Shown piece after piece: positions 1-7,091 of a stretch of 34,809 nucleotides of DNA; the first letter of the stretch is position 1, and the number at the start of each line of letters is the position of its first letter. Position numbers and translations under genes: made by a program. Origin of the DNA: Chloroflexota bacterium (GTDB lineage Bacteria; Chloroflexota; UBA5177); contig JAICWV010000019.1 in the NCBI GenBank assembly GCA_025966365.1, positions 1 through 34,809 of the forward strand, given 5' to 3'. The notes below the pieces were generated by a model. The model was not told where the DNA came from, searched no databases, and saw nothing but the letters and a program-made list of their open reading frames with translations.

Positions 1-9
1 GAGTCTCGC

Positions 10-861
10 ATGTCCTCGCCTCCCCGCCTCTATCCTACCGACCTGACTGATGCCGAGTGGCAGATTCTGGAGCCCCTCGTTCCCGCAGCCAAACCGGGAG
101 GCCGTCCACCGAAGTGGACGCGTCGCGCCATCCTGGACGGCATCTTCTACCTGGTGCGCTCCGGCTGTCACTGGCGCTTGCTGCCGCGCGAGTTCCCGCC
201 CTGGAAGACTATCTATCACTACTTTCGCGCCTGGCGCATCAATGGCACGTGGGAACGACTCAATGCCACGCTCCGGGACCGGGAGCGGACGCGGCAGGGG
301 CGCAATCCCCAACCAAGCGGGTGCATCATGGACAGCCAGTCGGCCAGGACCACCAGCGTAGGCGGCATCCGGGGCTACGATGGCGGCAAGAAGCTCAGTG
401 GACGGAAGCGGCATCTCCTGGTCGACACGCTGGGGTTGGTGCTGCGAGCCAATGTGCATGCCGCGGACATACAGGATCGGGCGGCCGTGCCGCAGGTGCT
501 CAACGGGGTGAAGGAGCGGTTCGGCCGTCTGGCCCACATCTGGCTGGATCAGGGGTATACCGGCGCCGGCAGGGCCTGGATCGAGCGGGAGCTGGGCTGG
601 AGTGTCGAGATCGTCAAGCATGCCCCACGGCCACGCGGGATCTGGGTCTTTCCCGGGCAGGAGGTCGATCCTACCATCTTCCAGCGACCCAAGGGGTTCC
701 GGCATCTCCCGCGTCGGTGGGTCGTTGAGCGAACGTTCTCGTGGTTCGGCCAGGCACGCCGGTTGTCCAAGGACTACGAGCGGCTACCCGAGACCGAGGA
801 GGCCATCATCTATATCACCATGAGCCGGCTCATGCTCCGCCGCCTGGCCCGGGCTGCATGA
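10..861 (+). CDS. IS5-family DDE transposase
   Basis: This 283-residue protein would catalyse cut-and-paste movement of the IS. The N-terminal part (about 8-85) is the DUF4096-type segment common in IS5-group transposases (DLTDAEWQILEPL, then SGCHWRLLPREFPPW). The DDE core follows: D108 in IMDSQSA, D180 in LDQGY, and E240 in WVVERTFSW, with the Y-R/E-type context expected around the last acid. Length and motif spacing match complete members, and there is no frameshift. The ATG at 10 gives the normal N-terminus; its ribosome site would lie at or beyond the window edge. It is followed directly by the inferred right terminal repeat. Exact subgroup within IS5 was not determined. Confidence 0.93.
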   Translation: MSSPPRLYPTDLTDAEWQILEPLVPAAKPGGRPPKWTRRAILDGIFYLVRSGCHWRLLPREFPPWKTIYHYFRAWRINGTWERLNATLRDRERTRQGRNPQPSGCIMDSQSARTTSVGGIRGYDGGKKLSGRKRHLLVDTLGLVLRANVHAADIQDRAAVPQVLNGVKERFGRLAHIWLDQGYTGAGRAWIERELGWSVEIVKHAPRPRGIWVFPGQEVDPTIFQRPKGFRHLPRRWVVERTFSWFGQARRLSKDYERLPETEEAIIYITMSRLMLRRLARAA

Positions 862-862
862 C

Positions 863-881
863 CCTTTTCCGACAGCTTCTA
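863..881. repeat. Probable right terminal inverted repeat of the IS
   Basis: Immediately after the transposase stop lies CCCTTTTCCGACAGCTTCT, whose complement (AGAAGCTGTCGGAAAAGGG) resembles known IS5-type ends. The left partner cannot be checked in this window. Confidence 0.55.
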
Positions 882-883
882 GG

Positions 884-1103
884 TGTCGCATGCCGTGCGC
901 CACGGCGATCAGCCGACCCAGCGCGACGAGAAGGAGAGCTCGCGGCAGCATAAGGCGGTCATCACCAATTTTGGCGGCCAGGTCCGAGCGACGTATGCCA
1001 AGACGGGCAGCGAGGAGAGGTCACGATGGGATCCCAGCCGCTCCCACGGTCGCATTATCGACGTTCGGTGGTACAGCATCATACGGACGTGCTGCTACTA
1101 CGG
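884..1103. other. Gene-free stretch between the IS and the nuclease gene
   Basis: No reading frame here has a ribosome site, a recognisable motif or a plausible length. Short open frames on the plus strand run antisense into the downstream nuclease gene and look like noise. It may be debris left beside the IS insertion. No terminator hairpin was recognised, although the minus-strand nuclease gene ends at its right border. Confidence 0.5.
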
Positions 1104-2090
1104 TTACGTCGATGGTCGACGCACAAGAAGGTCGCGCAGGTATGCTTGCCAGAAGTCTTTGAACGTGATGTCGCCATTCGCTAGGGTGAGCACGTCATCG
1201 CGTTCCATGAGTACGACTGTCCGGTTGCGCGTGTTCCGAGATTCGGTTTTCGCTCCCTCAGTGAAGCCGGACATGGACACATAGAGTCCGTTCACAAACG
1301 AGGGTCGCTTCGCCAGCTTGCCGGTGATGTTGTAAATGACTTCCGGTTCGAGGGGAGTGCCCTCCCAACGACACTCGATCAGAACCCACTCTGGGTCCGT
1401 CATGAATAAGTCCACCTGCTCGGACTCACCCGGAAGGCCCCGCTCGACATGACAGCCGTGGGCCTCAAGTAGGGCCTCAATCATGCCTTCGAATTGCCTA
1501 CCACGCGCCTGCCGATTGGTGGACCGCTCCAGTGTCTCGAGTTGGCCGCGCACGCGTGCAAGAGCATCGTGATCAAGAAGCTCTCCCTTAATCGCTTGTT
1601 CGAATTGGACCGCTGCGGCATCGGCATCTGCCTGATGGACGCCATCCTCCTCCGGCACAGCGAACTGTGGCAGCACCGTGTCTGCTTCGAGCGACCCAGC
1701 TATTTCCCGCTCGTCATGCAACGTCCAGTTCACGCCCTCAAGGAACGCCAGCGCCACCGCCCTGGCACGATGATCTTTCGGCATGTGCATGAACTCCCAG
1801 TCCGCGAACTGCTCATGCTCCCAGTGCTCGATGACACTGAAGGTGTCAACTGTCGCCGGCCGGACGAATATCCACGCGGCGCTCAAGGTAGCGACGGCCA
1901 CGACTTCCACCGAGCCGAATAGGGCGAACGTGCCGGGCATCTGCCGGTATTCGAGCTGCCAGTACTTCTCAACCCGATCCCGATACGCGCTGAGGAGCCG
2001 CCGAAAGTAGGCGAAGTATGCCTCTTCCCACGCTTCCGTCCACTCGCGGCTCGGGGTGAACGGATAACCAAATCGAACTGGGTATGTCAT
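1104..2090 (-). CDS. PD-(D/E)XK restriction-endonuclease-like protein
   Basis: A 328-residue protein whose C-terminal third carries a restriction-endonuclease-like fold signature: R198-Q-F-E201 on a helix, then D227 (EQVDLFM), then a beta strand ending E239-C-R241 (WVLIECRW). This matches the E...D...ExK layout of Mrr-type nucleases, with arginine in place of the usual lysine. The following text (VIYNITGKLAKRPSFVNGLYVSMSGF) fits the helix-strand that completes the fold. The N-terminal 190 residues are alpha-helical and charged, not recognised, and may be a target-sensing part. A GGGAG ribosome site lies about 8 bases before the ATG. No methylase lies nearby, so it is not a classical restriction-modification pair. 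It sits on the same strand as, and 117 bases downstream of, the HTH gene. A defence role is inference. Confidence 0.6.
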   Translation of the reverse strand: MTYPVRFGYPFTPSREWTEAWEEAYFAYFRRLLSAYRDRVEKYWQLEYRQMPGTFALFGSVEVVAVATLSAAWIFVRPATVDTFSVIEHWEHEQFADWEFMHMPKDHRARAVALAFLEGVNWTLHDEREIAGSLEADTVLPQFAVPEEDGVHQADADAAAVQFEQAIKGELLDHDALARVRGQLETLERSTNRQARGRQFEGMIEALLEAHGCHVERGLPGESEQVDLFMTDPEWVLIECRWEGTPLEPEVIYNITGKLAKRPSFVNGLYVSMSGFTEGAKTESRNTRNRTVVLMERDDVLTLANGDITFKDFWQAYLRDLLVRRPST

Positions 2091-2207
2091 ACGCGATCAC
2101 TCCCGACTACCTCAGGGACGGACTTCGAAGTGATCCAATCCGGTCCTTTCGTCATCAGGTAATACCGTAAGGCTGGCCATGTAGGGCAATCGGCCCTGCA
2201 GGACATC

Positions 2208-2432
2208 CTAGGACTCCTGCGGACTCTCCTCGACTGCTACGTGACCGCCCGGTCGATACCGCGCGACGAGGAAGCTGTCCAGATCCCCGCGCTTGATACG
2301 CCAGCCCGATTTGTCGCTCAGGTAGTACCCGGCAAGCTCGCCGCCGCGCAGCCACCGGCGGACGGTCTCAACCGACACGCCGAGCTCAACGGCCACGTCC
2401 TTGACGGTCAGGTATGCCCGTTCATCACTCAT
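2208..2432 (-). CDS. Excisionase-like / MerR-type helix-turn-helix protein
   Basis: This 74-residue protein is essentially one DNA-binding domain of the HTH_17 (excisionase/MerR-like) class: LTVKDVAVELGVSVETVRRWLRGGELAGYYLSDKSGWRI, followed by RGDLDSFLVAR. The helix-turn-helix is at about residues 8-30 and the wing residues at 36-48. Such proteins act as recombination directionality factors or small repressors in integrative elements. The tyrosine integrase 1.2 kb away makes the excisionase role plausible but unproven. The ribosome site CTATGAGGT precedes the ATG and resembles the site of the divergent gene at 2541. It could instead be the regulator of the divergent promoter region. Confidence 0.8.
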   Translation of the reverse strand: MSDERAYLTVKDVAVELGVSVETVRRWLRGGELAGYYLSDKSGWRIKRGDLDSFLVARYRPGGHVAVEESPQES

Positions 2433-2540
2433 AGTCGTTGTACCTCATAGCAAAGCATAACATAGCGCACCGTGTTGTTGTAAATGCAGCAAAGGTGTAT
2501 TACAGTGTCGTCGTAAGTCGTTCTATGAGGAGGTACTACG
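2433..2540. promoter_or_regulatory. Divergent promoter region of the HTH and SWIM genes
   Basis: This 108-base AT-richer gap separates two diverging genes. On the plus strand TTGTTG (about 2474) and TATTAC (about 2497) are 17 bases apart and could be a weak -35/-10 pair. Both genes have near-identical Shine-Dalgarno surroundings (CTATGAGG before each start), giving the gap an inverted-repeat appearance at its two ends. Control by the HTH protein is inference. Confidence 0.35.
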
Positions 2541-2810
2541 ATGAGCACCGCACCCTTACCGCACAGTTGGAAACGGGCGATGGAGCGGGCAGCGGCCGAT
2601 CACCTGCACGCTATCCGGCTGAACCGGCTTGCCTATGCCGTGCGCAGTACGGAGCACGCACCGGGCACCCATCATGTCGTCAGGCTCGATCCGTCGGGGC
2701 GAATTGTCGGCTGCTCGGAGTGCCCTGGTTGGAAAGGTCGCCACCACCCGTGCAAACACGCGGGCTGCGTTGCGCGACGACTGCTTCGGGAACAGCGAAA
2801 GGATCGGTGA
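2541..2810 (+). CDS. Small SWIM-type zinc-finger protein
   Basis: An 89-residue protein with a strong GAGGAGGT ribosome site 6 bases before its ATG. The C-terminal half contains CSECPGWKGRHHPCKHAGC, that is C-x2-C ... C-K-H, the arrangement of a SWIM zinc finger (usually CxC...CxH, with a CxxC variant here). The centre (HHVVRLDPSGRIVGCSECPGW) reads like the beta hairpin that leads into a SWIM finger. SWIM domains bind nucleic acid or protein. The stand-alone form is seen in plasmids and integrative elements. It begins a plus-strand group with the genes at 2882 and 3135. The exact function is unknown. Confidence 0.65.
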   Translation: MSTAPLPHSWKRAMERAAADHLHAIRLNRLAYAVRSTEHAPGTHHVVRLDPSGRIVGCSECPGWKGRHHPCKHAGCVARRLLREQRKDR

Positions 2811-2881
2811 TCGATGCGCTGAGAGAGGGAATGATGTCACCCACGATGAACACAATCCACAGAAGGGAAAGAGAGTTGACG

Positions 2882-3142
2882 ATGAAAATTTCCGCCACCG
2901 AGACCGGTTCATGCCCCTTCGCGCTACTGTCAGCACCAGAGCGAGTGGTGCGCGTGGAGGATCAGGACGACTACTTGGAGTTGGTTGTCGATATCGCTGA
3001 GAGCGGGCTACCGTGCTCATACGTCAGCGTGTCCGCCGGTTACCTGAATGACCGCGTTCCATGCGAGGTCTTCACCAGCACCATTCCTGTTGCCCGCCTG
3101 CAAGAAGCACTCGGTGTGCTTGCCGGGGGAAGCCGTGGATAA
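2882..3142 (+). CDS. Hypothetical protein, 86 residues
   Basis: Not recognised. The start at 2882 (MKISATETGSCPF) is chosen because an AGAAGGGAAAGAGAG purine run lies just before it; the frame stays open upstream but has no better ribosome site near an earlier start. The protein is acidic, with a predicted strand-helix-strand mix (VVRVEDQDDYLELVVDIAE) and no membrane segment or signal peptide. It has two cysteines (C11, C45) and one more near C61, which are not in a clear metal motif. Its stop overlaps the next gene's start by 8 bases, so the two are probably translated together. It lies within the mobile-element region between the SWIM protein and the integrase. Confidence 0.6.
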   Translation: MKISATETGSCPFALLSAPERVVRVEDQDDYLELVVDIAESGLPCSYVSVSAGYLNDRVPCEVFTSTIPVARLQEALGVLAGGSRG

Positions 3143-3524
3143 CACGAACTACGTGGACATGCGCATCGCGCAGTTGCGCCGTGATGTCTTCTCCGAACTG
3201 GAGGAGATTGAAGGAAGGCTGATGGAAGCGATAACTGAGCAAGTCCCTCAGCCGCTCGATGCAGTCACGATCGTAGGGCTGTCGGCCCTCCTACACGAGG
3301 AGGACACGCCTGATCCAATCCGGCTGATCGTTCAGCGCGATGGGAACCGGTTCGGCGCGCGGATCAGGCGGCAGGGCACCGGCTTCGGCGTTCAGCTCAC
3401 TGACGCGACTGGTCGGCACGTCGTGACCGGTGACGATGAATCACACGAAACGCTGGAGTCGGCTGTAACCGCCGCACTCTACCAGGCAATTGTTTGTAGC
3501 GACCGCAAAGGTACGACGAGATAA
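3135..3524 (+). CDS. Hypothetical protein, 129 residues, coupled to the upstream gene
   Basis: Not recognised. The GTG at 3135 is preferred: it follows GGGGGAA with short spacing and overlaps the preceding stop by 8 bases. Earlier in-frame starts (3048) would run deep into the upstream gene, and the ATG at 3159 has no ribosome site. The N-terminal 35 residues form a charged likely coiled helix (RRDVFSELEEIEGRLMEAI). The middle and C-terminal parts look like an antiparallel sheet (PIRLIVQRDGNRFGARIRRQGTG...) followed by a helix with ESAVTAALYQAIV. There is no signal peptide or membrane segment. A terminator follows 9 bases after the stop. Confidence 0.6.
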   Translation: MDNTNYVDMRIAQLRRDVFSELEEIEGRLMEAITEQVPQPLDAVTIVGLSALLHEEDTPDPIRLIVQRDGNRFGARIRRQGTGFGVQLTDATGRHVVTGDDESHETLESAVTAALYQAIVCSDRKGTTR

Positions 3525-3533
3525 CCAGCAGAG

Positions 3534-3575
3534 GAACGGGGAGTGGCTGAACACCACTCCCCGTTCTTGCATTTC
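3534..3575 (+). terminator. Rho-independent-type terminator before the integrase
   Basis: A perfect 13-base-pair stem (GAACGGGGAGTGG at 3534-3546 and CCACTCCCCGTTC at 3554-3566) with a 7-base loop is followed by TTGCATTT. It ends the 2541-3524 gene group and separates it from the integrase, whose ribosome site starts 12 bases later. Because of this the integrase probably relies on its own promoter or on read-through. Confidence 0.8.
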
Positions 3576-3591
3576 AGTGAGGAGAAACGCA

Positions 3592-4758
3592 GTGACACGG
3601 CAATACGGAAACGGTGCAATCGCAAGCCTCAAGGACGGCAGTGGCAAGGTAGTCGGATACAGAGGACAGCCGACGATCGGCGGCAAGCGGTACTCATTTA
3701 GAGCCAAAACGAAGGGTGAAGTGCGACGCATGATCGACGAGGCGAAGGTCGCACACGCCCAAGGACGACTTCACGCAGATAAGACTCAGACCGTCTCCGA
3801 ATATCTGTGGGGCTGGCTGGAGACAAAGCGGCGCAGTCAGAATCTGCGCGTGAAGACCCTTGAGTGCTACGAGTTGAACATCCGGGAGCGCCTCGTGCCG
3901 CACATTGGGACCAAGAAACTGAGTGATCTCCGACCAGCTGAGGTGCAGGACACCTACAACCAGCTTCTTGCTCGGGGTCTTTCGCCGTTCTCTGTCATTC
4001 AAGCCCACCGCCTGCTCCACAAGGCTCTGGCCGACGCGGTGAAGCTGGACATTATCGCCCGCAACGTAACCGAGGCCGTCGATCCGCCCCGCGTTCCTCG
4101 CAAGGAGATGAAGACGCTGACCGCTGACCAACTTGAAACCCTGTTCGAAGCGACGCGCGGGGATCGTTTCCATGCTCTCTGGATTGTGCTGGGACTTGTG
4201 GGCCTGCGCCGCAGCGAGGCGGTCGGGTTGAGGTGGGGCGATATCGACTTCGAAGCCGGGACTCTGACCGTCAAGCGGGGCCTCCACCGATACAAGCGCG
4301 GTGGTGGGCTGCAGTTTACGGAGCCTAAAAGCGAGACGAGCCGCCGTACAGTCCACCTCCCCAAGTCGGTTATCCGTGCCCTGCACGAGCGGAAGGAACA
4401 GCAGGCGTTTGAACGGAATGCTGCACGAGGCGGCTGGGAGGAGCATGATTTGGTCTTCGCAACCGTGTTCGGAAAGCCGCTTGATCCGAACCGCGTCAAC
4501 TACTACTTTCGCAAGGCGCTGGACAAGGCCGGACTTCCAAGTGTCCGAGTACACGACATGCGCCACTCATGTGCAACCGTCCATATGAAGAACGGTGTGA
4601 ACGGGCCTACAGTCCAGCGGTGGCTGGGGCACAGCAGTATCACTTTGACGCTCGGCACGTATTCCCATGTGAGCGCCGACATGTTGGAGGACGCCGCGGA
4701 AAGGATGGACATCTTGTTTGACCGAGAGGGCCACGTCGCCGAAAAGGCGGTGTTGTAA
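3592..4758 (+). CDS. Tyrosine-type site-specific integrase
   Basis: A 388-residue phage-type integrase. The GTG start at 3592 follows a GTGAGGAG ribosome site; the frame also runs upstream through a terminator, so longer starts are unlikely. The N-terminal arm-binding part contains a short AP2-like strand block (GNGAIASLKDGSGKVVGYRGQPTIGG, about 6-31). The core-binding SAM-like domain spans about 65-165. The catalytic domain carries R206 (GLRRSEAVGLRW), K246 (TEPKSETSRRTVHL), H321-x2-R324 (VHDMRHSCAT), H347 (WLGHSS) and the nucleophile Y357 (LGTYSHV). All catalytic residues are present, so the enzyme should be functional. It probably inserted the surrounding element. The adjacent serine tRNAs are candidate targets, but no attachment repeat was found. 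Confidence 0.94.
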   Translation: MTRQYGNGAIASLKDGSGKVVGYRGQPTIGGKRYSFRAKTKGEVRRMIDEAKVAHAQGRLHADKTQTVSEYLWGWLETKRRSQNLRVKTLECYELNIRERLVPHIGTKKLSDLRPAEVQDTYNQLLARGLSPFSVIQAHRLLHKALADAVKLDIIARNVTEAVDPPRVPRKEMKTLTADQLETLFEATRGDRFHALWIVLGLVGLRRSEAVGLRWGDIDFEAGTLTVKRGLHRYKRGGGLQFTEPKSETSRRTVHLPKSVIRALHERKEQQAFERNAARGGWEEHDLVFATVFGKPLDPNRVNYYFRKALDKAGLPSVRVHDMRHSCATVHMKNGVNGPTVQRWLGHSSITLTLGTYSHVSADMLEDAAERMDILFDREGHVAEKAVL

Positions 4759-4769
4759 AGGACATTCGT

Positions 4770-4811
4770 TGCTCGGCCTTGACAATGCGATGCTCGGCCT
4801 TGACAATGCGA
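4770..4811 (+). repeat. Perfect 21-base tandem duplication after the integrase
   Basis: The unit TGCTCGGCCTTGACAATGCGA occurs twice, head to tail, at 4770-4790 and 4791-4811. Each unit contains a perfect -35-like TTGACA (4779-4784 and 4800-4805). The first lies 17 bases upstream of GACAAT (4802-4807), so the duplication itself could create a promoter for the gene at 4934. Alternatively these could be integrase arm-binding sites, which often occur as short direct repeats beside int. Nothing further was recognised in the rest of the 4759-4933 gap. Confidence 0.8.
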
Positions 4812-4933
4812 TAGCGAGAACCCGGGCGCAGAGGTATGGATCGGAGCGTTGATCTCAGTCGCGACATCGGGTAAGGTAACGAAGCACGGTGATTCGTGCG
4901 TAGCTCCCACGCGCTCAGTCGTCTAGGTGGTCC

Positions 4934-6154
4934 ATGCAAAGTTGCTTGCGCTGTGGCGAACAAGTCGGGGTACTGGTTGGGGCCTGGATCCCCCTTTGTG
5001 AACCCTGTGAGTCACTGCTATGCGAGCTCCCCGAAGGATACAGGCACGACGGATATTGTGCCGCGTGTGGTGGGGTGAAGCAGCGAAACGACTACGTGTG
5101 CGAGCTATGTGATTCACTCGGGCCAGGGGTGCAGGAAGTGTTCTGTACCGACTGCGGGAAGCGCCAATCCATAAAGGAGGTGCTTGATGCGTGGGAAGTG
5201 CCCGATGAAGCTGACGGATACCAGTTGCCCGGCACCGCCGCCTTCTGCCGAGACTGTCTTTTCCGCTGGGCTGACCGGTTGCAGGATACCCAGCTTTCCA
5301 TAGAGATGAGGGAGAAGCTTCTTGAACTCTATCGCGAGGAGCCGTGCCTTGTGGATAGGCTGCGTATGCTGCCTCTTGGGACACATTTCCCCATGCTGCC
5401 CCCCAGATATGGCCGCAAACTCCGCAGTGTAGTGAACTCCGAGCAAATCGGGTGCGCAGATTCACTGCTTGATCCCGAGGCCGAAGAACTTCCTGACCAT
5501 GTGTGCGCAGGGACAGCGGCTCGCTCTTGCTTACAAGCTGCGCACAGCAGGGACTGGCCCGGCCGACCGTCAGACAGGTCTGTCCTCTTATGGCGCGATG
5601 ACCACGCGATGGTCTCGGACGACCTTGACGAGTTAATTGCCCAATCGTCACTTAGTGACCCTTACACTCCGCCGTTACTGCCTGTAGTCTTCGACGGTGG
5701 AAAGGGTTGGTTCATGATGGCGGTACATCGCACATCGAAATACGGACGTGTGGAAGTGTACGGCACGGCTGACATACAGGGAGAGGCGGAGGGCCTAATT
5801 GGCCCTGCTCAACTGAGCACGACAACAGCGCAACCCACCCCCGAAGGGCTTCGGTGGATTCACCAACAGCAGACCGCCCTTCTTGACTGGTATCAGCGTG
5901 TTCTTCTGGGCAAGCGGTTTCAGCGCGCTCGTGGCCGTCCACCTGGTTCCTCAGACCTTCTCCGGTCAGCTCAAGCAAAGTATCCCGAGGCGGTCCGCGC
6001 GGCAATGCGCGGAAACCGGAACATGCGTGGCCCCTTGACGGCAAGTGATATTGCCCGTGAACTGCAGAAGCTAGAGGTTGATGCCTCCGATCGAACCGTG
6101 AGACGCTGGCTGAAAGAAGGCGAGTTACCGGCTCCGAACGATACCGCCGAATAA
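4934..6154 (+). CDS. Multi-zinc-ribbon protein with C-terminal helix-turn-helix
   Basis: A 406-residue protein of unknown function. The first 110 residues hold six regularly spaced CxxC pairs (C4/C7, C22/C25, C42/C45, C56/C59, C71/C74, C105/C108), enough for three zinc ribbons. The middle section (about 140-320) is not recognised. The C-terminus is a DNA-binding fold: ASDIARELQKLEVDASDRTVRRWLKEGELP, a helix-turn-helix like those of resolvase- or MerR-type proteins. An AGGTGG ribosome site sits 5 bases before the ATG. It precedes the Cas4-like nuclease gene by 85 bases on the same strand. The combination suggests a DNA- or RNA-binding partner or regulator of that nuclease; this is inference. 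It may be specific to integrative elements. Confidence 0.65.
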   Translation: MQSCLRCGEQVGVLVGAWIPLCEPCESLLCELPEGYRHDGYCAACGGVKQRNDYVCELCDSLGPGVQEVFCTDCGKRQSIKEVLDAWEVPDEADGYQLPGTAAFCRDCLFRWADRLQDTQLSIEMREKLLELYREEPCLVDRLRMLPLGTHFPMLPPRYGRKLRSVVNSEQIGCADSLLDPEAEELPDHVCAGTAARSCLQAAHSRDWPGRPSDRSVLLWRDDHAMVSDDLDELIAQSSLSDPYTPPLLPVVFDGGKGWFMMAVHRTSKYGRVEVYGTADIQGEAEGLIGPAQLSTTTAQPTPEGLRWIHQQQTALLDWYQRVLLGKRFQRARGRPPGSSDLLRSAQAKYPEAVRAAMRGNRNMRGPLTASDIARELQKLEVDASDRTVRRWLKEGELPAPNDTAE

Positions 6155-6179
6155 TTTGCCGTTTTCTTGCCACCTGGGC

Positions 6180-6194
6180 GGGTCAGTGTGACCC
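6180..6194. promoter_or_regulatory. Small palindrome upstream of the nuclease gene, possible operator
   Basis: GGGTCA-GTG-TGACCC is a perfect 6-base inverted repeat with a 3-base centre. It lies 45 bases before the nuclease start and after the stop of the HTH protein gene. It has the size of a dimeric repressor site, but no regulator is assigned. Being short, it may be chance or a weak hairpin. Confidence 0.3.
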
Positions 6195-6239
6195 ATGCTG
6201 GACGTATTCGAACCGTACAGCACCCCAGGAGGTAACCGC

Positions 6240-7091
6240 ATGGACGCCGGGCTCACGACCACAACGACAACCGCAGCGCCTCAATCCAAGTCCCGGACCT
6301 ACCGCATCACGCCACGCGAACTCGACACGTACCAAGCGTGCGCATTCAAATTCGCGGCCGATCGTCGTGGCAAGCAGCAGAAAGTATGGCAACCCCAGCC
6401 GAGTAGCTTCCCACTGGCGCTCGGCAACGCCGTCCACGACGCGCTCAACCAGGCGAACCGCCAGGCCATGAAACGAGGGAGCTTGCCAAGCGCCGATGAA
6501 GTGTTTGACCGCTTCTGGAATCGCTCCCGATTCGGCTCCACCGAGCAGGAGGTAGAGGCAGCCTACCTCGCGCGGCCAATGGTGGAGCAGTATCTCACCT
6601 ACGTCACGGACAACGATCTAGAGATCCTGGCGTCTGAGCAGTTCATCCTCACGCCAGAGATGCATATTGGGGAAGGCATCTACCTGATCATCAGTGGCAA
6701 GCTCGATGTCCTGTTTCGGCGTCCCGGCGGCGCGCTCATGTATCAGGATCACAAGACAGGGAGTCAGCTCCCGACACCGGACATTCTGGAATACGCTTTG
6801 TCGAGCGCGGCCTACAGGGGCCTGGTCCGACGTCTCCAGCCACGCGCCGAGACGATATTGATTAGCCAGCGCCTGCTGTCGACCGGTGCTGAAGTGACTG
6901 TTGATCTGAGCGACGACGTAGTCCAGGCCGCCAAGCAGCAGATGGCCGACCTCGTGCGCGCAATGGATGCAGATCCGGCCATGATCAGCGCAGCCTTCCA
7001 GCCATCCGAGAACGAGCAGTGTGCTTGGTGCCCGCACCAGTCAGTGTGCCCCCTGCTCGCCGCTGGCAGTGAGGAAGGAGTGGCGTTGTAA
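6240..7091 (+). CDS. Cas4/AddB-like PD-(D/E)XK nuclease with four cysteines
   Basis: A 283-residue stand-alone nuclease. The ATG at 6240 is chosen because AGGAGGT lies 8 bases upstream; an earlier ATG at 6195 has no such site. Motifs in order: C34 (YQACAFKF), GNAVHDAL with H66, ISGKLDVLF with D156, YQDHKTG with D170 and K172, and a C-terminal cluster C261-x2-C264-x5-C270 (CAWCPHQSVC). One N-terminal plus three C-terminal cysteines around a RecB-type core is the iron-sulphur layout of Cas4 and AddB exonucleases. There is no cas1, cas2 or CRISPR in the window, so a CRISPR role is not supported. It overlaps the WGR gene by one base (TAATG). It may process DNA ends for the element or act in defence. 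Confidence 0.82.
   Translation: MDAGLTTTTTTAAPQSKSRTYRITPRELDTYQACAFKFAADRRGKQQKVWQPQPSSFPLALGNAVHDALNQANRQAMKRGSLPSADEVFDRFWNRSRFGSTEQEVEAAYLARPMVEQYLTYVTDNDLEILASEQFILTPEMHIGEGIYLIISGKLDVLFRRPGGALMYQDHKTGSQLPTPDILEYALSSAAYRGLVRRLQPRAETILISQRLLSTGAEVTVDLSDDVVQAAKQQMADLVRAMDADPAMISAAFQPSENEQCAWCPHQSVCPLLAAGSEEGVAL

Larger units (their letters stand above)
1..883 (+). mobile_element. IS5-family insertion sequence, left end outside the window
   Basis: The window begins inside or at the edge of an insertion sequence. It holds one intact transposase gene followed 1-20 bases later by a sequence that looks like the right terminal inverted repeat (863-881; its complement reads like the usual IS5-type end with GCTGTCGGAAAAGG). 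The matching left repeat is not visible because only 9 bases precede the transposase. Family assignment rests on the transposase. The transposase frame is intact, so the element may be active. Confidence 0.75.

Noticed and set aside
883-1284. A 133-codon frame after the IS
   Set aside because: It has no ribosome site, crosses into the antisense of the nuclease gene and shows no recognisable motif.
2438-2881. Upstream extension of the 86-residue gene to 2438
   Set aside because: It would overlap the whole SWIM gene in another frame and start in the divergent promoter gap; the start at 2882 has its own ribosome site.
3694-4566. Long minus-strand frame inside the integrase
   Set aside because: The integrase has all catalytic residues on the plus strand; the antisense frame has none and no start signals.
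6240-7091. CRISPR-associated role for the Cas4-like nuclease
   Set aside because: No repeat-spacer array and no cas1, cas2 or effector gene is present anywhere in the window, so only the fold and cysteine layout are claimed.
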